The position numbers and the translations under genes were made by a program. Below are positions 53,509-62,366 of a stretch of DNA of 64,000 nucleotides, one piece after another. Location of the stretch: contig NZ_ML660160.1 of assembly GCF_007004725.1 (NCBI RefSeq), positions 496,001 through 560,000 on the forward strand, written 5' to 3'. This stretch comes from Aliikangiella coralliicola (GTDB lineage Bacteria > Pseudomonadota > Gammaproteobacteria > Enterobacterales > Kangiellaceae). Numbering within the stretch: the stretch's first letter is position 1; each line of letters starts with the position of its first letter. The notes beneath the pieces are model-generated. The model was not told the origin of the DNA. It did not search any database and saw only the letters and a list, made by a program, of their open reading frames with translations.

Positions 53509-55467
53509 ATGATGAAAAAACTAAAGCAAATAAACATAATCATTGTTACTTTTAGTATGGCTGTTTTCACGGCTTCTTTTATTTCTGGTTGTGTTCAATC
53601 TGAACGAGCAAACATTAAAAATACTCAGAAGGTCGAGGCTGATACAAAAGCGGCGCTAAATTCGAACGTTAAAGAGCCAACTAAAAAGGCAGCTAAAAAA
53701 CCAGAAAAAAAAGTAATCTATCAGGTTTTCACCCGGCTATTTGGTAATAGAAACACAACAAATAAACCTTGGGGAAGTATTGAAGAAAATGGTGTTGGCA
53801 AATTTAACGACTTCACTGTTGATGCGCTTAAAGCCATTAAGCAATTTGGAACGACCCATGTCTGGTACACAGGCGTACCGCATCACGCGTTAATTCGAGA
53901 TTACACTCAGCTAGGGATTGCTAATGATGATCCTGACGTAGTTAAAGGAAGAGCCGGTTCACCTTATGCCGTTAAAGATTACTACAATGTCAATCCTGAT
54001 TTAGCGGTGGAGCCCGATAACCGCCTACAAGAATTTAAAGCACTGGTAGAGAGAACTCATCAGCAAGGGATGAAAGTGATCATTGATATTGTTCCCAATC
54101 ATGTGGCGAGAAATTATCAGTCGATTTCCAAGCCGAAAGGCGTAAAAGATTTTGGCGCGGAAGATAATACTAATGTTGAGTATCATCGAGACAACAATTT
54201 TTATTATATTGTTGATCAACCTTTTGTTGTCCCTGAACCCTTAGATGGTTACCAGGCTTTGGGCGGTGAAAAACATTTATTAAGTGACGGACGTTTTCAT
54301 GAGTCTCCCGCTAAGTGGACAGGAAATGGTGCCCGTAAAGCGCAGCCAGGTTTTCACGACTGGTACGAAACAGTCAAGGTCAATTATGGTGTTCGTCCCG
54401 ATGGGACATACGACTTTGACCGCTTGCCAGATAGTTATCGTAGTAAAAACCATCACGAGCATTATGACTTTTGGGCAGGTAGAAGTGTTCCTGATTCCTG
54501 GAAAAAGTTTCGAGATATCGCGCTTTATTGGATTGAATTTGGTGTTGATGGATTTCGCTATGATATGGCTGAAATGGTTCCTGTTGAATTCTGGAGTTAT
54601 CTAAACTCAGCAATTAAACAAAAAAACGCTGAAGCTTTTTTGTTAGCAGAAGTCTACAACCCAAAGATTTATCGAGACTATATCAAGCTAGGATTGATGG
54701 ACTCGCTATACGATAAGGTTGATTTTTATGACACTTTAAAATTGATTATGCAAGGTAAAGCGCCGACTTCTTTATTGACGCCAATTGTTGATACCTTTGC
54801 TGACATTGACCCTCAAATGCTGCATTTTCTTGAAAATCACGATGAGCAGCGTATCGCAAGTCCTGACTTTGCCGGGGATGCTAACAAGGGTAAACCTGCG
54901 ATGGTCGTTTCTGCATTAATCGGTAAAGGTCCCACCTTATTATATTTTGCGCAAGATTTAGGGGAAAAAGGCGAAGGCGATGCGGGGTTTGGTGCTCCGA
55001 CGCGAACGACTATTTTTGATTATTGGGGATTAGAAACGCTCAAGCGCTGGGCCAATAATGGGAAGTATGATGGGGGATTGTTAACTTCTAATGAAAAATC
55101 TCTAAATAATTTTTATCAAAAGTTACTTTCTTTTAGTGCTAATTCTCTCGCTCTAACTGGTAACTATGCTGATTTGCATTCTTACAATTTGGTAAACACG
55201 CGAAATTATGGTGAGAAGCTTTATTCTTTTGCTCGCTGGTCTGATAGTGAGAGAGTTATAGTGGTGAGTAATTTTTCTGATGATAAGAGTAGTCGGTTTG
55301 AGATTGAGGTGATGGAGTCATTGATTAGTGAGTGGGATTTGCGGGATGGTGTTTACCATTTGGAGAATATTTTTGATGATCGGCGTTTTGATTTGAGTGT
55401 TGAAGGTGGGGTGGGGAAGATTAAGGTTTCTTTGGGGGGGCTTGAGTCTTTGGTTTTGGTTTTTTAG
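53509..55467 (+). CDS. Alpha-amylase-family GH13 lipoprotein
   Basis: 652 aa. MMKKLKQINIIIVTFSMAVFTASFISGC carries a lipobox, so it is lipid-anchored; a Lys-rich linker (EPTKKAAKKPEKKV) precedes the catalytic part. GH13 motifs: VIIDIVPNHV, GVDGFRYDMAEM (nucleophile Asp), AFLLAEVYNP (acid/base Glu) and FLENHDEQRI. The barrel has an insertion (residues ~190-270) typical of SusG-like amylases. It should endo-hydrolyse starch-type alpha-1,4 glucans at the cell surface. It follows the GH31 gene by 54 bp, so co-transcription is likely. A palindromic repeat begins two bases after its stop. Confidence 0.92.
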   Translation: MMKKLKQINIIIVTFSMAVFTASFISGCVQSERANIKNTQKVEADTKAALNSNVKEPTKKAAKKPEKKVIYQVFTRLFGNRNTTNKPWGSIEENGVGKFNDFTVDALKAIKQFGTTHVWYTGVPHHALIRDYTQLGIANDDPDVVKGRAGSPYAVKDYYNVNPDLAVEPDNRLQEFKALVERTHQQGMKVIIDIVPNHVARNYQSISKPKGVKDFGAEDNTNVEYHRDNNFYYIVDQPFVVPEPLDGYQALGGEKHLLSDGRFHESPAKWTGNGARKAQPGFHDWYETVKVNYGVRPDGTYDFDRLPDSYRSKNHHEHYDFWAGRSVPDSWKKFRDIALYWIEFGVDGFRYDMAEMVPVEFWSYLNSAIKQKNAEAFLLAEVYNPKIYRDYIKLGLMDSLYDKVDFYDTLKLIMQGKAPTSLLTPIVDTFADIDPQMLHFLENHDEQRIASPDFAGDANKGKPAMVVSALIGKGPTLLYFAQDLGEKGEGDAGFGAPTRTTIFDYWGLETLKRWANNGKYDGGLLTSNEKSLNNFYQKLLSFSANSLALTGNYADLHSYNLVNTRNYGEKLYSFARWSDSERVIVVSNFSDDKSSRFEIEVMESLISEWDLRDGVYHLENIFDDRRFDLSVEGGVGKIKVSLGGLESLVLVF

Positions 55468-55468
55468 A

Positions 55469-56191
55469 GCGATTTCGCATCGCTTCGCTTGCATGCGAGT
55501 TACTTTTGTCCAAAGCCACAAAAGTAACCAAAAGGGCTTTTTCGCTGAAAATAACTAATTTGTTTGGTGTTGTAAGAACTGATAAGCCTTTCTCGCCTTT
55601 TCCTGTTGACAGTGACTCATTGGGCGGAAAAAAACTCGGTTCCCTCAAACATTTTTCCGCTTAATCCAATGAGTCATGAATTCCACAAGCTCGTTATAGC
55701 CGCTGGGCGAGGAGCCTTTAACAACTATCCCTGGTTTCCAACTGACTTTTGTCAATTTTTAATTCGTAGCTTCATCTACGACTTTAAATTTATCTCAACT
55801 CAGAAACAGTTATCGGTGGGAAGGTTACTAGGAATGAGTGGGTAGGCGCGAAAGATGAATTCACTCCTCCACGTATTCGATATTTAGTGATTGCGGACAG
55901 TCAATATATCCTGAAACTAGTTGAAAATAGCTAATCAAAGCACGACAAAATTAATATCTTAGAAAGAACCAAACGACAATCTGCATGCGTAACAGCAACA
56001 ATGCTTCATTGTAAAGACTACCTTCCACAGAGCAGGCGATAGCATCTCAATAACAACTTCAGTGCTAAAGGTTTGTTTCTAGTGAATTTCGCCTGTATCA
56101 ATTGCCCAGCGGCAAGCGCTCGGCTTTTTTGCTTACTTTTTTAGCTGTTGAAAAAAGTAAGTCGCATGCAAGCAAAGCGATGCGAAACCGC
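55469..56191. repeat. ~720-bp palindrome-rich segment bounded by 39-bp inverted repeats
   Basis: 55469-55507 and 56153-56191 are inverted repeats matching at 36 of 39 positions (start GCGATTTCGCATCGCTT). Inside are two more hairpins: 55613-55676 (TGACTCATTGG ... CCAATGAGTCA enclosing GCGGAAAAA ... TTTTTCCGC) and 56132-56161 (CTTACTTTTTT ... AAAAAAGTAAG). A frame at 55606-55845 reads through but resembles nothing. This is a non-coding mobile or structural element, or the relic of one. Confidence 0.75.
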
Positions 56192-56230
56192 CCTTAATAA
56201 AATAGAAACTCACACAACTTCCACGGAAAC

Positions 56231-56260
56231 AAAAAAAACGCCGCACATAAGCAAAGCGGC
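56231..56260 (-). terminator. Intrinsic terminator of the cytoplasmic alpha-glucosidase gene
   Basis: On the minus strand GCCGC ... GCGGC closes a hairpin, followed directly by GTTTTTTTT. It lies 39 bp past the stop codon of the minus-strand GH13 gene. Confidence 0.8.
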
Positions 56261-56298
56261 ATAAAAACAAGCTCAAAAAAATAAAAAAAAGGCGCAAC

Positions 56299-57921
56299 CT
56301 ATTTACACTTAGCAAACAGGCATCCATAAGCAGGAAGCACAACCTGATTACCACTTATTGCGCCGGAGGATAAACCATGACCTTCAACACTAGACAACAC
56401 ATATTCCTGGTTTATTGGAATCACTTGTTGAGAAGAAGAAAGGTTAAAATACACCAGTAACTTCTCATCACTATTTTCGCGGAAAAATCCAAGTACCGGT
56501 TCTTCAGTATCAATAAAATTAATATTTCCAGTTATGAGCGAAGGATAATTTTTCCGCCATGCAAAAAACTGACGAAAACTATTTAACACTGATAGCGGAT
56601 CATCTTCTTGCAGGTTTATAGCTTTATCAATATGCGAAACAGGGATCGGTAACCAACTATCATTTTCAGAAAAACCTGCGTGTGGTAAATGACTATTCCA
56701 TGGCATTGGCGTTCGACATCCATCTCGCCCTTTAAAAGTAGGCCAGAAGGTAATACCATAGGGATCTTGTAATTGTTCAAATGTCAGCTCGGCTTCTTCT
56801 AGCCCAAGCTCTTCACCTTGATAAGAACAAATACTACCTCTCAACGAACCTAACAGGGCGCTGAATAGTTTTGCTTTAGCTTCGCTATTTTCTTTATCGC
56901 CCCAACGGCTAACAACACGTTTTACGTCATGATTGCTGATAGCCCAGCAAGGCCATCCTTCGGTCATTTTTGACTCTAATGACTCAACTGTTTGCCGGAT
57001 ATATTGTGCTGAAAAATCATCGGTTAGTAGTTCAAAACTATAACCCATGTGAAGCCTCTTTCCACCTTCAGTATATTCGGCCATGGTTGCCAACGAGTCT
57101 TCTGATGAAATTTCACCAAGGGTGGTTGTACCAGGATACTGATCTAACAAAGCTCTTAACTTTTCAATAAAAGCGATGTTTTCTGGTTGTGTATTATTGT
57201 AGTAGTGATATTGATACGCGTAAGGATTATCTTCACTGAAACCACGCCCTTGTCTTTCGTTAACTGGTTTGGCTGGGTTGTCTCTGAGCATTTTATCGTG
57301 ATAGCAAAAGTTAATTGCATCTAACCGAAAACCGTCTACTTTTCGTTTCAACCAGAACTCAACATTTTCAAGAATAGCTTGTTGAACATCTGGATTATGG
57401 AAGTTTAAGTCCGGCTGGCTGGTTAAAAAATTATGCAGATAGTATTGTTGGCGTCGAGGTTCCCACTGCCAGGCACAACCACCAAAAATAGACAACCAAT
57501 TATTGGGCGCAGAACCGTCTTCTTTTGCATCAGCCCAAACGTACCAATCTGCTTTCGAATTGGTTTTATTGTCTCGACTTTCGATAAACCAGGCATGTTG
57601 ATCGGATGTGTGACTGAGAACTTGATCAATAATAACTTTTAGCCCTAAATCATGAGCTTTAGCGATGAGTTGATCGAAATCTTCAAGCGTACCAAATAGT
57701 GGGTCAACATCTTGATAGTCACTGATGTCATAACCGAAATCTTTCATGGGAGACTTAAAGAATGGCGAAACCCAGATTGCATCAACGCCTAAACTCGCAA
57801 TATAGTCGAGTTGTTGCACGATACCTTGTAGATCGCCAACGCCATCGCCGTTACTATCCTTAAGGCTTCTGGGATAAATTTGATAAATGACGGCTCCTCG
57901 CCACCATGAAGTTTGACTCAT
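56299..57921 (-). CDS. Cytoplasmic GH13 alpha-glucosidase
   Basis: 540 aa, no signal peptide, so it acts inside the cell. GH13 oligo-1,6-glucosidase/alpha-glucosidase subfamily: WWRGAVIYQIYPRSLKDSNGDGVGDLQGI, GYDISDYQDVDPLFGTLEDFD, VIIDQVLSHTS (conserved His), VDGFRLDAINF (nucleophile Asp), TTLGEISSED (acid/base Glu) and AISNHDVKR. RTPMPWNS appears near residue 400 as usual. It would hydrolyse imported maltose and maltodextrins to glucose. It is divergent from the MFS transporter gene; the palindromic operator lies 85 bp upstream of its start, and an intrinsic terminator ends it. Confidence 0.95.
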   Translation of the reverse strand: MSQTSWWRGAVIYQIYPRSLKDSNGDGVGDLQGIVQQLDYIASLGVDAIWVSPFFKSPMKDFGYDISDYQDVDPLFGTLEDFDQLIAKAHDLGLKVIIDQVLSHTSDQHAWFIESRDNKTNSKADWYVWADAKEDGSAPNNWLSIFGGCAWQWEPRRQQYYLHNFLTSQPDLNFHNPDVQQAILENVEFWLKRKVDGFRLDAINFCYHDKMLRDNPAKPVNERQGRGFSEDNPYAYQYHYYNNTQPENIAFIEKLRALLDQYPGTTTLGEISSEDSLATMAEYTEGGKRLHMGYSFELLTDDFSAQYIRQTVESLESKMTEGWPCWAISNHDVKRVVSRWGDKENSEAKAKLFSALLGSLRGSICSYQGEELGLEEAELTFEQLQDPYGITFWPTFKGRDGCRTPMPWNSHLPHAGFSENDSWLPIPVSHIDKAINLQEDDPLSVLNSFRQFFAWRKNYPSLITGNINFIDTEEPVLGFFRENSDEKLLVYFNLSSSQQVIPINQEYVLSSVEGHGLSSGAISGNQVVLPAYGCLFAKCK

Positions 57922-57971
57922 TTGAAACCTGTCGTTATTTTTGTTTAATTCGTTTTCATTGTATTAATTGC

Positions 57972-58001
57972 AGCATACTTGAAAGGTAATCTGCTATTCA
58001 A
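57972..58001 (-). promoter_or_regulatory. Promoter of the cytoplasmic alpha-glucosidase gene
   Basis: On the minus strand TTGAAT (58001-57996), 18 bp, TATGCT (57977-57972). Both the spacing and the 5-bp gap to the upstream operator are identical to the TonB receptor promoter. Confidence 0.6.
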
Positions 58002-58006
58002 ACGCC

Positions 58007-58020
58007 TGCATACGTATGCA
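58007..58020. promoter_or_regulatory. Perfect palindromic operator TGCATACGTATGCA, glucan regulon
   Basis: A perfect 14-bp palindrome in the divergent region of the alpha-glucosidase and MFS genes. It is nearly identical to 41274-41287 upstream of the TonB receptor. A LacI-family dimer is the likely ligand. Its position fits control of the alpha-glucosidase promoter and possibly the transporter. Confidence 0.8.
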
Positions 58021-58218
58021 TAGAAAAAACTTGTTTTTTTACTCGCTTTTGACAATCAATTTAAGATAAAAAGGAACTGTAATAGACCAAAGCGAAACTG
58101 ATATTTGCGTAGCCAGTCAAAATGGTTGAATGGCATAGTAATTGAGTGGCATAGCAAAAAGCACATCCAGTTGTTATTAACATTGAAATAACCTCCAACG
58201 GCGACTAAAGGTAGATTA

Positions 58219-59715
58219 ATGAACAAAAAAATAAAACAGCCCGCGTTATCATTCTGGCAGGTGTGGAATGTTAGTTTTGGATTTTTAGGTGTGCAATTCG
58301 GTTTTGCGCTACAAAATGCGAATGCGAGTAGAATTCTTTCCGATTTAGGGGCTGATCTTCATTCTCTTTCACTATTTTGGATAGTCGCGCCATTAATGGG
58401 GTTAATCGTACAACCAATCGTCGGTTCTGCTTCAGATAGAACCTGGAACCGTTTTGGTCGTCGTAATCCTTATATTCTCTTTGGCGCAATTGCTGCGGCG
58501 ATAGGCATGGCGTTTATGCCAAATGCACAGATTGCCGTCGCAATTATGGCGCCTATGATCTTCGGCGGCATTATGCTGGCGTTAATGGATGGCGCTTTTA
58601 ATGTCACTATGCAGCCATTTCGAGCTTTGGTGTCAGATATGGTGCCTTCAGAGCAACGCAATCTGGGCTACTCAATCCAGTCCTTGCTAATTAATATTGG
58701 TGCTGTTTGTGGCTCGATTTTACCGTTTGTGTTAACTAATGTGATTGGTCTGGATAATACTGCAAAAGCGGGAGAGGTTGCGCCATCAGTTATCTGGGCA
58801 TTTTATCTTGGTGCTACGGCGCTGTTTGGTTCGGTATTATGGACTGTTTTTAGAACCAAAGAATACTCACCGAAACAATATAATGCTTATAAAGGTATAG
58901 ATGAAACAGAACTCAACAAAGAGCTTGCAGTTCAAAAGTCTCTCGCTGAGAAACTGTCAGGCTTTTTTAAACTATTAATCGGTATGCCGAAAACGATGAA
59001 GCAATTGGCTGTGGTACAATTTTTTTCCTGGTTTGCGTTGTTTATTATGTGGGTTTACACCACGCCTGCTATTACGCAATATATCTGGGGAGTTGAAGCT
59101 AAATGGTTCGATCCGGATTACCTGACATCTGTTGGTACCATTCCCGCAGAAATTGCGGCGGCAAAAGGTGCTGCCGGCGACTGGGTAGGAATTATCTTTG
59201 CTGCTTATTCGTTGTTTGCGGCGATATTTTCGATTCTGTTAACTCGTATTGCAAATCTGTTCGGTCGTAAACTGACTTACTCGGTTTCCCTGTTACTTGG
59301 TGGCATCGGGTACATCAGTTTTCTGGCATTTCAAAACTCAGAAATTGTCCATGTCAACTTGTTGGTCACTGAAGTCGATGTTCCCAAAGGCGCAATTGGA
59401 TTATTGTTTCCTATGGCCGGTATTGGGATTGCATGGGCGGCAATTTTAGCGATGCCTTACGCAATTCTTTCTGACTCTTTACCGGCAGCTAAAACCGGTG
59501 TTTATATGGGAATATTCAACTTCACCATCGCTGCGCCGCAAATTCTGTCGGGAATAATTGCTGGTCAAATTCTAGCGCATATTTTTGATAATCAAGCGAT
59601 TAACATTATTGTCTTAGCCGGCGTGTTTATGATTCTAGGGGCTATTTCTGTTTATTTTGTTAGAGATGAGTCAGCGGAAAAGTTAATCGCTGAAAAGGAG
59701 TTAGCGGGGGCCTGA
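58219..59715 (+). CDS. MFS sugar transporter of the maltose/SLC45 type
   Basis: 498 aa with about 12 membrane segments. N-terminal SFWQVWNVSFGFLGVQFGFALQNANASRILSDLGAD and the loop GSASDRTWNRFGRRNPYIL (MFS signature between helices 2 and 3) are typical of the SLC45-like sugar/proton symporters that take up maltose in alpha-glucan loci lacking ABC transporters. A central cytoplasmic loop (EYSPKQYNAYKGIDETELNKEL) and a C-terminal acidic end are normal. It would import maltose or maltodextrins from the periplasm for the cytoplasmic alpha-glucosidase. It is divergent from that gene and 63 bp upstream of an amylase gene on its own strand. The symbol malT is used for such genes but I leave it open. 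Confidence 0.88.
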   Translation: MNKKIKQPALSFWQVWNVSFGFLGVQFGFALQNANASRILSDLGADLHSLSLFWIVAPLMGLIVQPIVGSASDRTWNRFGRRNPYILFGAIAAAIGMAFMPNAQIAVAIMAPMIFGGIMLALMDGAFNVTMQPFRALVSDMVPSEQRNLGYSIQSLLINIGAVCGSILPFVLTNVIGLDNTAKAGEVAPSVIWAFYLGATALFGSVLWTVFRTKEYSPKQYNAYKGIDETELNKELAVQKSLAEKLSGFFKLLIGMPKTMKQLAVVQFFSWFALFIMWVYTTPAITQYIWGVEAKWFDPDYLTSVGTIPAEIAAAKGAAGDWVGIIFAAYSLFAAIFSILLTRIANLFGRKLTYSVSLLLGGIGYISFLAFQNSEIVHVNLLVTEVDVPKGAIGLLFPMAGIGIAWAAILAMPYAILSDSLPAAKTGVYMGIFNFTIAAPQILSGIIAGQILAHIFDNQAINIIVLAGVFMILGAISVYFVRDESAEKLIAEKELAGA

Positions 59716-59778
59716 TTGGTTAATCGAGGTGTTTTACTTTAATTGTTTCAACAGCTAAATATTTAAAGATCATAAATA

Positions 59779-61509
59779 ATGAAAAAAACAAAAAAGCTAC
59801 TGCTAAAAATTACAGGTTTATTAGTTACTACCGCTTTGATCAGTTGTCAGGATAAGGCTGACAATGAGTCTCGAATTATGGAGCGAGTATCTTTACAGAC
59901 CGAGTCTTTTTACGGCACCTTAGAACCTTTTGCGAGTAATGCCGTTTATTTCTTGATGACTGACCGGTTTGTTGATGGTGATCCTGAAAATAACTTCCCC
60001 AATCAAGGTGGTGATAATCCAACTTTTCAGAACACTTTAGTCGGGCCTAATGGACAGGTTGCTAACGTCGGTTATATGGGAGGCGATTTTCAAGGCATTT
60101 TAGATAACGCTGGTTATATTAAGGACCTTGGTTTTGGTGCCATCTGGCTGACACCAATTGTCGATCAACCCGATGAGTCTTTCGCCGGTGGTGAGCCGAT
60201 AGCATTTGGCCGTGCTTTTCGTGATGGTGGAAAGACCGGATATCATGGATATTGGGGCGTCAACTTTTTTAAAACGGATGAGCATCTACCATCGAAAAAT
60301 TTAGACTTTAAACAACTGACTCAGCAGCTGCGCGAAAAATATCAGATTAAGACGGTTTTAGATATCGTTCTAAATCATGGTTCACCGGCCTATACGATGA
60401 AGCCAAAACAACAGCCAAAGTTTGGTCAATTATTTGATAAAGATGGGCGTTTAATTGCTGATCAACAAAACCTCGACCCTGAAAAACTTTCTGATGATAA
60501 CCCGTTGCACCGATTTTATAATAAGTCTAACGATATATTACAATTGTCGGATTTTAACCAGGATAATCCAGAGGTACTCGACTACTTTAGCGAAGCATAT
60601 CTTTACTGGATAACTCAAGGCGCAGATGCGTTTCGAATTGATACCATCAAACATATGCCGCATTCATTCTGGAAAGCCTTTAGCGATAGAATAAGAGACA
60701 AGCACTCTGAATTTTTTATGTTTGCGGAAAGTTACTCCTTTGACGCCGATTTTATTGCGGAACATACTTTGGACAAAAATGGTGGGATAAGTGTACTGGA
60801 CTTTCCCGGTCGAGAATGGATGACAAAAGTTTTTGAAAACAAAAACTCTGACTTTAGCGAACTGACAAATTACCTACACCTGGAAAAAGGTCCTTATAAA
60901 AATCCTTATGAATTGATGACGTTTTACGATAATCACGACATGTCTCGGATGAATGCTGATGATAACGGTTTTATCGATGCCCATAACTGGCTATTTACCT
61001 CACGTGGAATTCCAGTAATTTATTATGGCTCTGAAATCGCATTTATGGCTGGGACTAGCGAGCATGCCGGTAATCGTAATTATCTGGGGCAGGAAAATAT
61101 CGAGAAAGCAGAGAAACATCCAGTCTATCGAGCTTTGAGCAAGGTCGCTAATATCAGGAAAAACGCCATAGCCTTACAGAAAGGCTTGCAGGTAAATTTA
61201 GAGTTCTCAAAAAATAAAGCTGCATTTTATCGTATATTTGAACATGGCGGGAAATATCAGACTGCCCTGGTTATGTTAAACAAGGGTGATACCCCCGTTG
61301 AGTTTAATATAGATAAGTATTTAAGTGATGGCCAGTGGCGCGAGGCGTTTTCAAATGAGAAGATAATTGTCAAGGGGTCACTCAAAAGGGTTGTTGAGGC
61401 TCATGGCATATCTATTTTATTTTTTGATGCAGCCAATAACAATCAGCAATTAATAGAACGGATGCGGCAGTTAATGGGAAGGGAAAGAGAGGCTAGTAGT
61501 CGAGATTAA
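59779..61509 (+). CDS. Alpha-amylase-family GH13 lipoprotein (second)
   Basis: 576 aa. MKKTKKLLLKITGLLVTTALISC is a lipoprotein signal. The catalytic domain resembles secreted alpha-amylases and cyclodextrin glucanotransferase relatives: AVYFLMTDRFVDGDPENN near the start, GGDFQGI, VLDIVLNHG, GADAFRIDTIKHM (nucleophile Asp), FMFAESYS (acid/base Glu) and FYDNHDMSRM. It is a lipid-anchored endo-acting enzyme on alpha-1,4 glucans. It follows the MFS gene by 63 bp and is probably co-transcribed with it. The C-terminus (NNQQLIERMRQLMGREREASSRD) is a charged helix. It is clearly different from the amylase at 53509, so the two likely differ in product or substrate preference. Confidence 0.92.
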   Translation: MKKTKKLLLKITGLLVTTALISCQDKADNESRIMERVSLQTESFYGTLEPFASNAVYFLMTDRFVDGDPENNFPNQGGDNPTFQNTLVGPNGQVANVGYMGGDFQGILDNAGYIKDLGFGAIWLTPIVDQPDESFAGGEPIAFGRAFRDGGKTGYHGYWGVNFFKTDEHLPSKNLDFKQLTQQLREKYQIKTVLDIVLNHGSPAYTMKPKQQPKFGQLFDKDGRLIADQQNLDPEKLSDDNPLHRFYNKSNDILQLSDFNQDNPEVLDYFSEAYLYWITQGADAFRIDTIKHMPHSFWKAFSDRIRDKHSEFFMFAESYSFDADFIAEHTLDKNGGISVLDFPGREWMTKVFENKNSDFSELTNYLHLEKGPYKNPYELMTFYDNHDMSRMNADDNGFIDAHNWLFTSRGIPVIYYGSEIAFMAGTSEHAGNRNYLGQENIEKAEKHPVYRALSKVANIRKNAIALQKGLQVNLEFSKNKAAFYRIFEHGGKYQTALVMLNKGDTPVEFNIDKYLSDGQWREAFSNEKIIVKGSLKRVVEAHGISILFFDAANNNQQLIERMRQLMGREREASSRD

Positions 61510-61536
61510 CTTCATAAACTTAGCAAAATTTTCTAC

Positions 61537-62265
61537 TTAATTGCCGGGCAGTGATTTTAACAATTTGTACAAACAACCCAGTTGAATTGCCGAGATAAAA
61601 ATGACGGAACTCACTGAGAAATATTGAGGTAGCCCTAATTTAGATAGTGCAATGATTGGTTCGGGGCTTGTCCCACCCCAAAAAATTAAGTGTGGTAAAT
61701 CGAAAAATATCGGTAGCACGCTATAAAGTAGCAAGTCGTAGTGCAAGAGCGCTCCTGCAACGGACACCGCCAGACCTATTCCTTTTGGCTTGAATATATA
61801 GATGAATAACAGTGATATTACTGAAAGTAATGAATTAAGACCGCTCCCTGATAACGCTATTATACTTGAGTCAAATTCTGTTATTGGCTTATATTCTTCC
61901 TGTTTTAAATCTATGTACTTTTTCCAACCTGGAATCTCACTAGCTTTTGAGGAAATGGCAGGAGGTGCCTGAATTCCTCCAAATGCGACTACTCCTTTCG
62001 GCCAGTTCTTTTTATAGGGAGAACCTATGTTAGGGTGTAATTCGTAGCCAGGCCAAATGTAAACTGTCAGGGTTTGATTACTAACCAGCTTAGCACCCAG
62101 GACATGCCCATACTCATGAATCACAACAGACAAATAGATAAAAACAGGTATCGCAGAACAAGACGCGAAAAATCTTAAACTAAGCGGCTTTAATTTAAGT
62201 GACTCTAATTTAAATGACTCTAATTTAAGTGATATAGCTGCTCTCCTGATGGAAAAAATTAACAA
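61537..62265 (-). CDS. M50-like membrane zinc metalloprotease
   Basis: 242 aa. The VVIHEYGHVLGAKL segment (residues ~48-61) carries HExxH inside a membrane helix, as in M50 site-2-type proteases. Further hydrophobic segments lie at ~30-50, 140-165, 170-190 and 215-235. A possible second metal motif (DLPH in FFDLPHLIFWGG) is weak. The TTG at 62265 is a poor start without a clear ribosome site. The N-terminus is encoded by three 15-bp tandem units (62191-62235) giving a LKLESFKLESLKL-type repeat, so the true start may differ. Substrate unknown; it stands alone beside the glucan locus. Confidence 0.65.
   Translation of the reverse strand: MLIFSIRRAAISLKLESFKLESLKLKPLSLRFFASCSAIPVFIYLSVVIHEYGHVLGAKLVSNQTLTVYIWPGYELHPNIGSPYKKNWPKGVVAFGGIQAPPAISSKASEIPGWKKYIDLKQEEYKPITEFDSSIIALSGSGLNSLLSVISLLFIYIFKPKGIGLAVSVAGALLHYDLLLYSVLPIFFDLPHLIFWGGTSPEPIIALSKLGLPQYFSVSSVIFISAIQLGCLYKLLKSLPGN
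62191..62235 (-). repeat. Three 15-bp tandem repeats in the M50-like gene
   Basis: TAATTTAAGTGACTC, TAATTTAAATGACTC and TAATTTAAGTGATAT follow one another. On the coding strand they give a LES[FL]K heptad-like run at the N-terminus. They suggest recent slippage expansion. Confidence 0.8.
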
Positions 62266-62366
62266 TTAGGACTGTGTTTATAAAACTAAGTTCATGGTCA
62301 TTTTTTCCAAATCGAGTTAAAGCTGCGCTATATCATCTTAAAATAAAACCGCAATTTGATAAGTGG

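Noticed and set aside
55606-55845. 79-codon frame inside the inverted-repeat segment
   Set aside because: It runs through a long hairpin and has no ribosome site; the hairpin explains the open frame.
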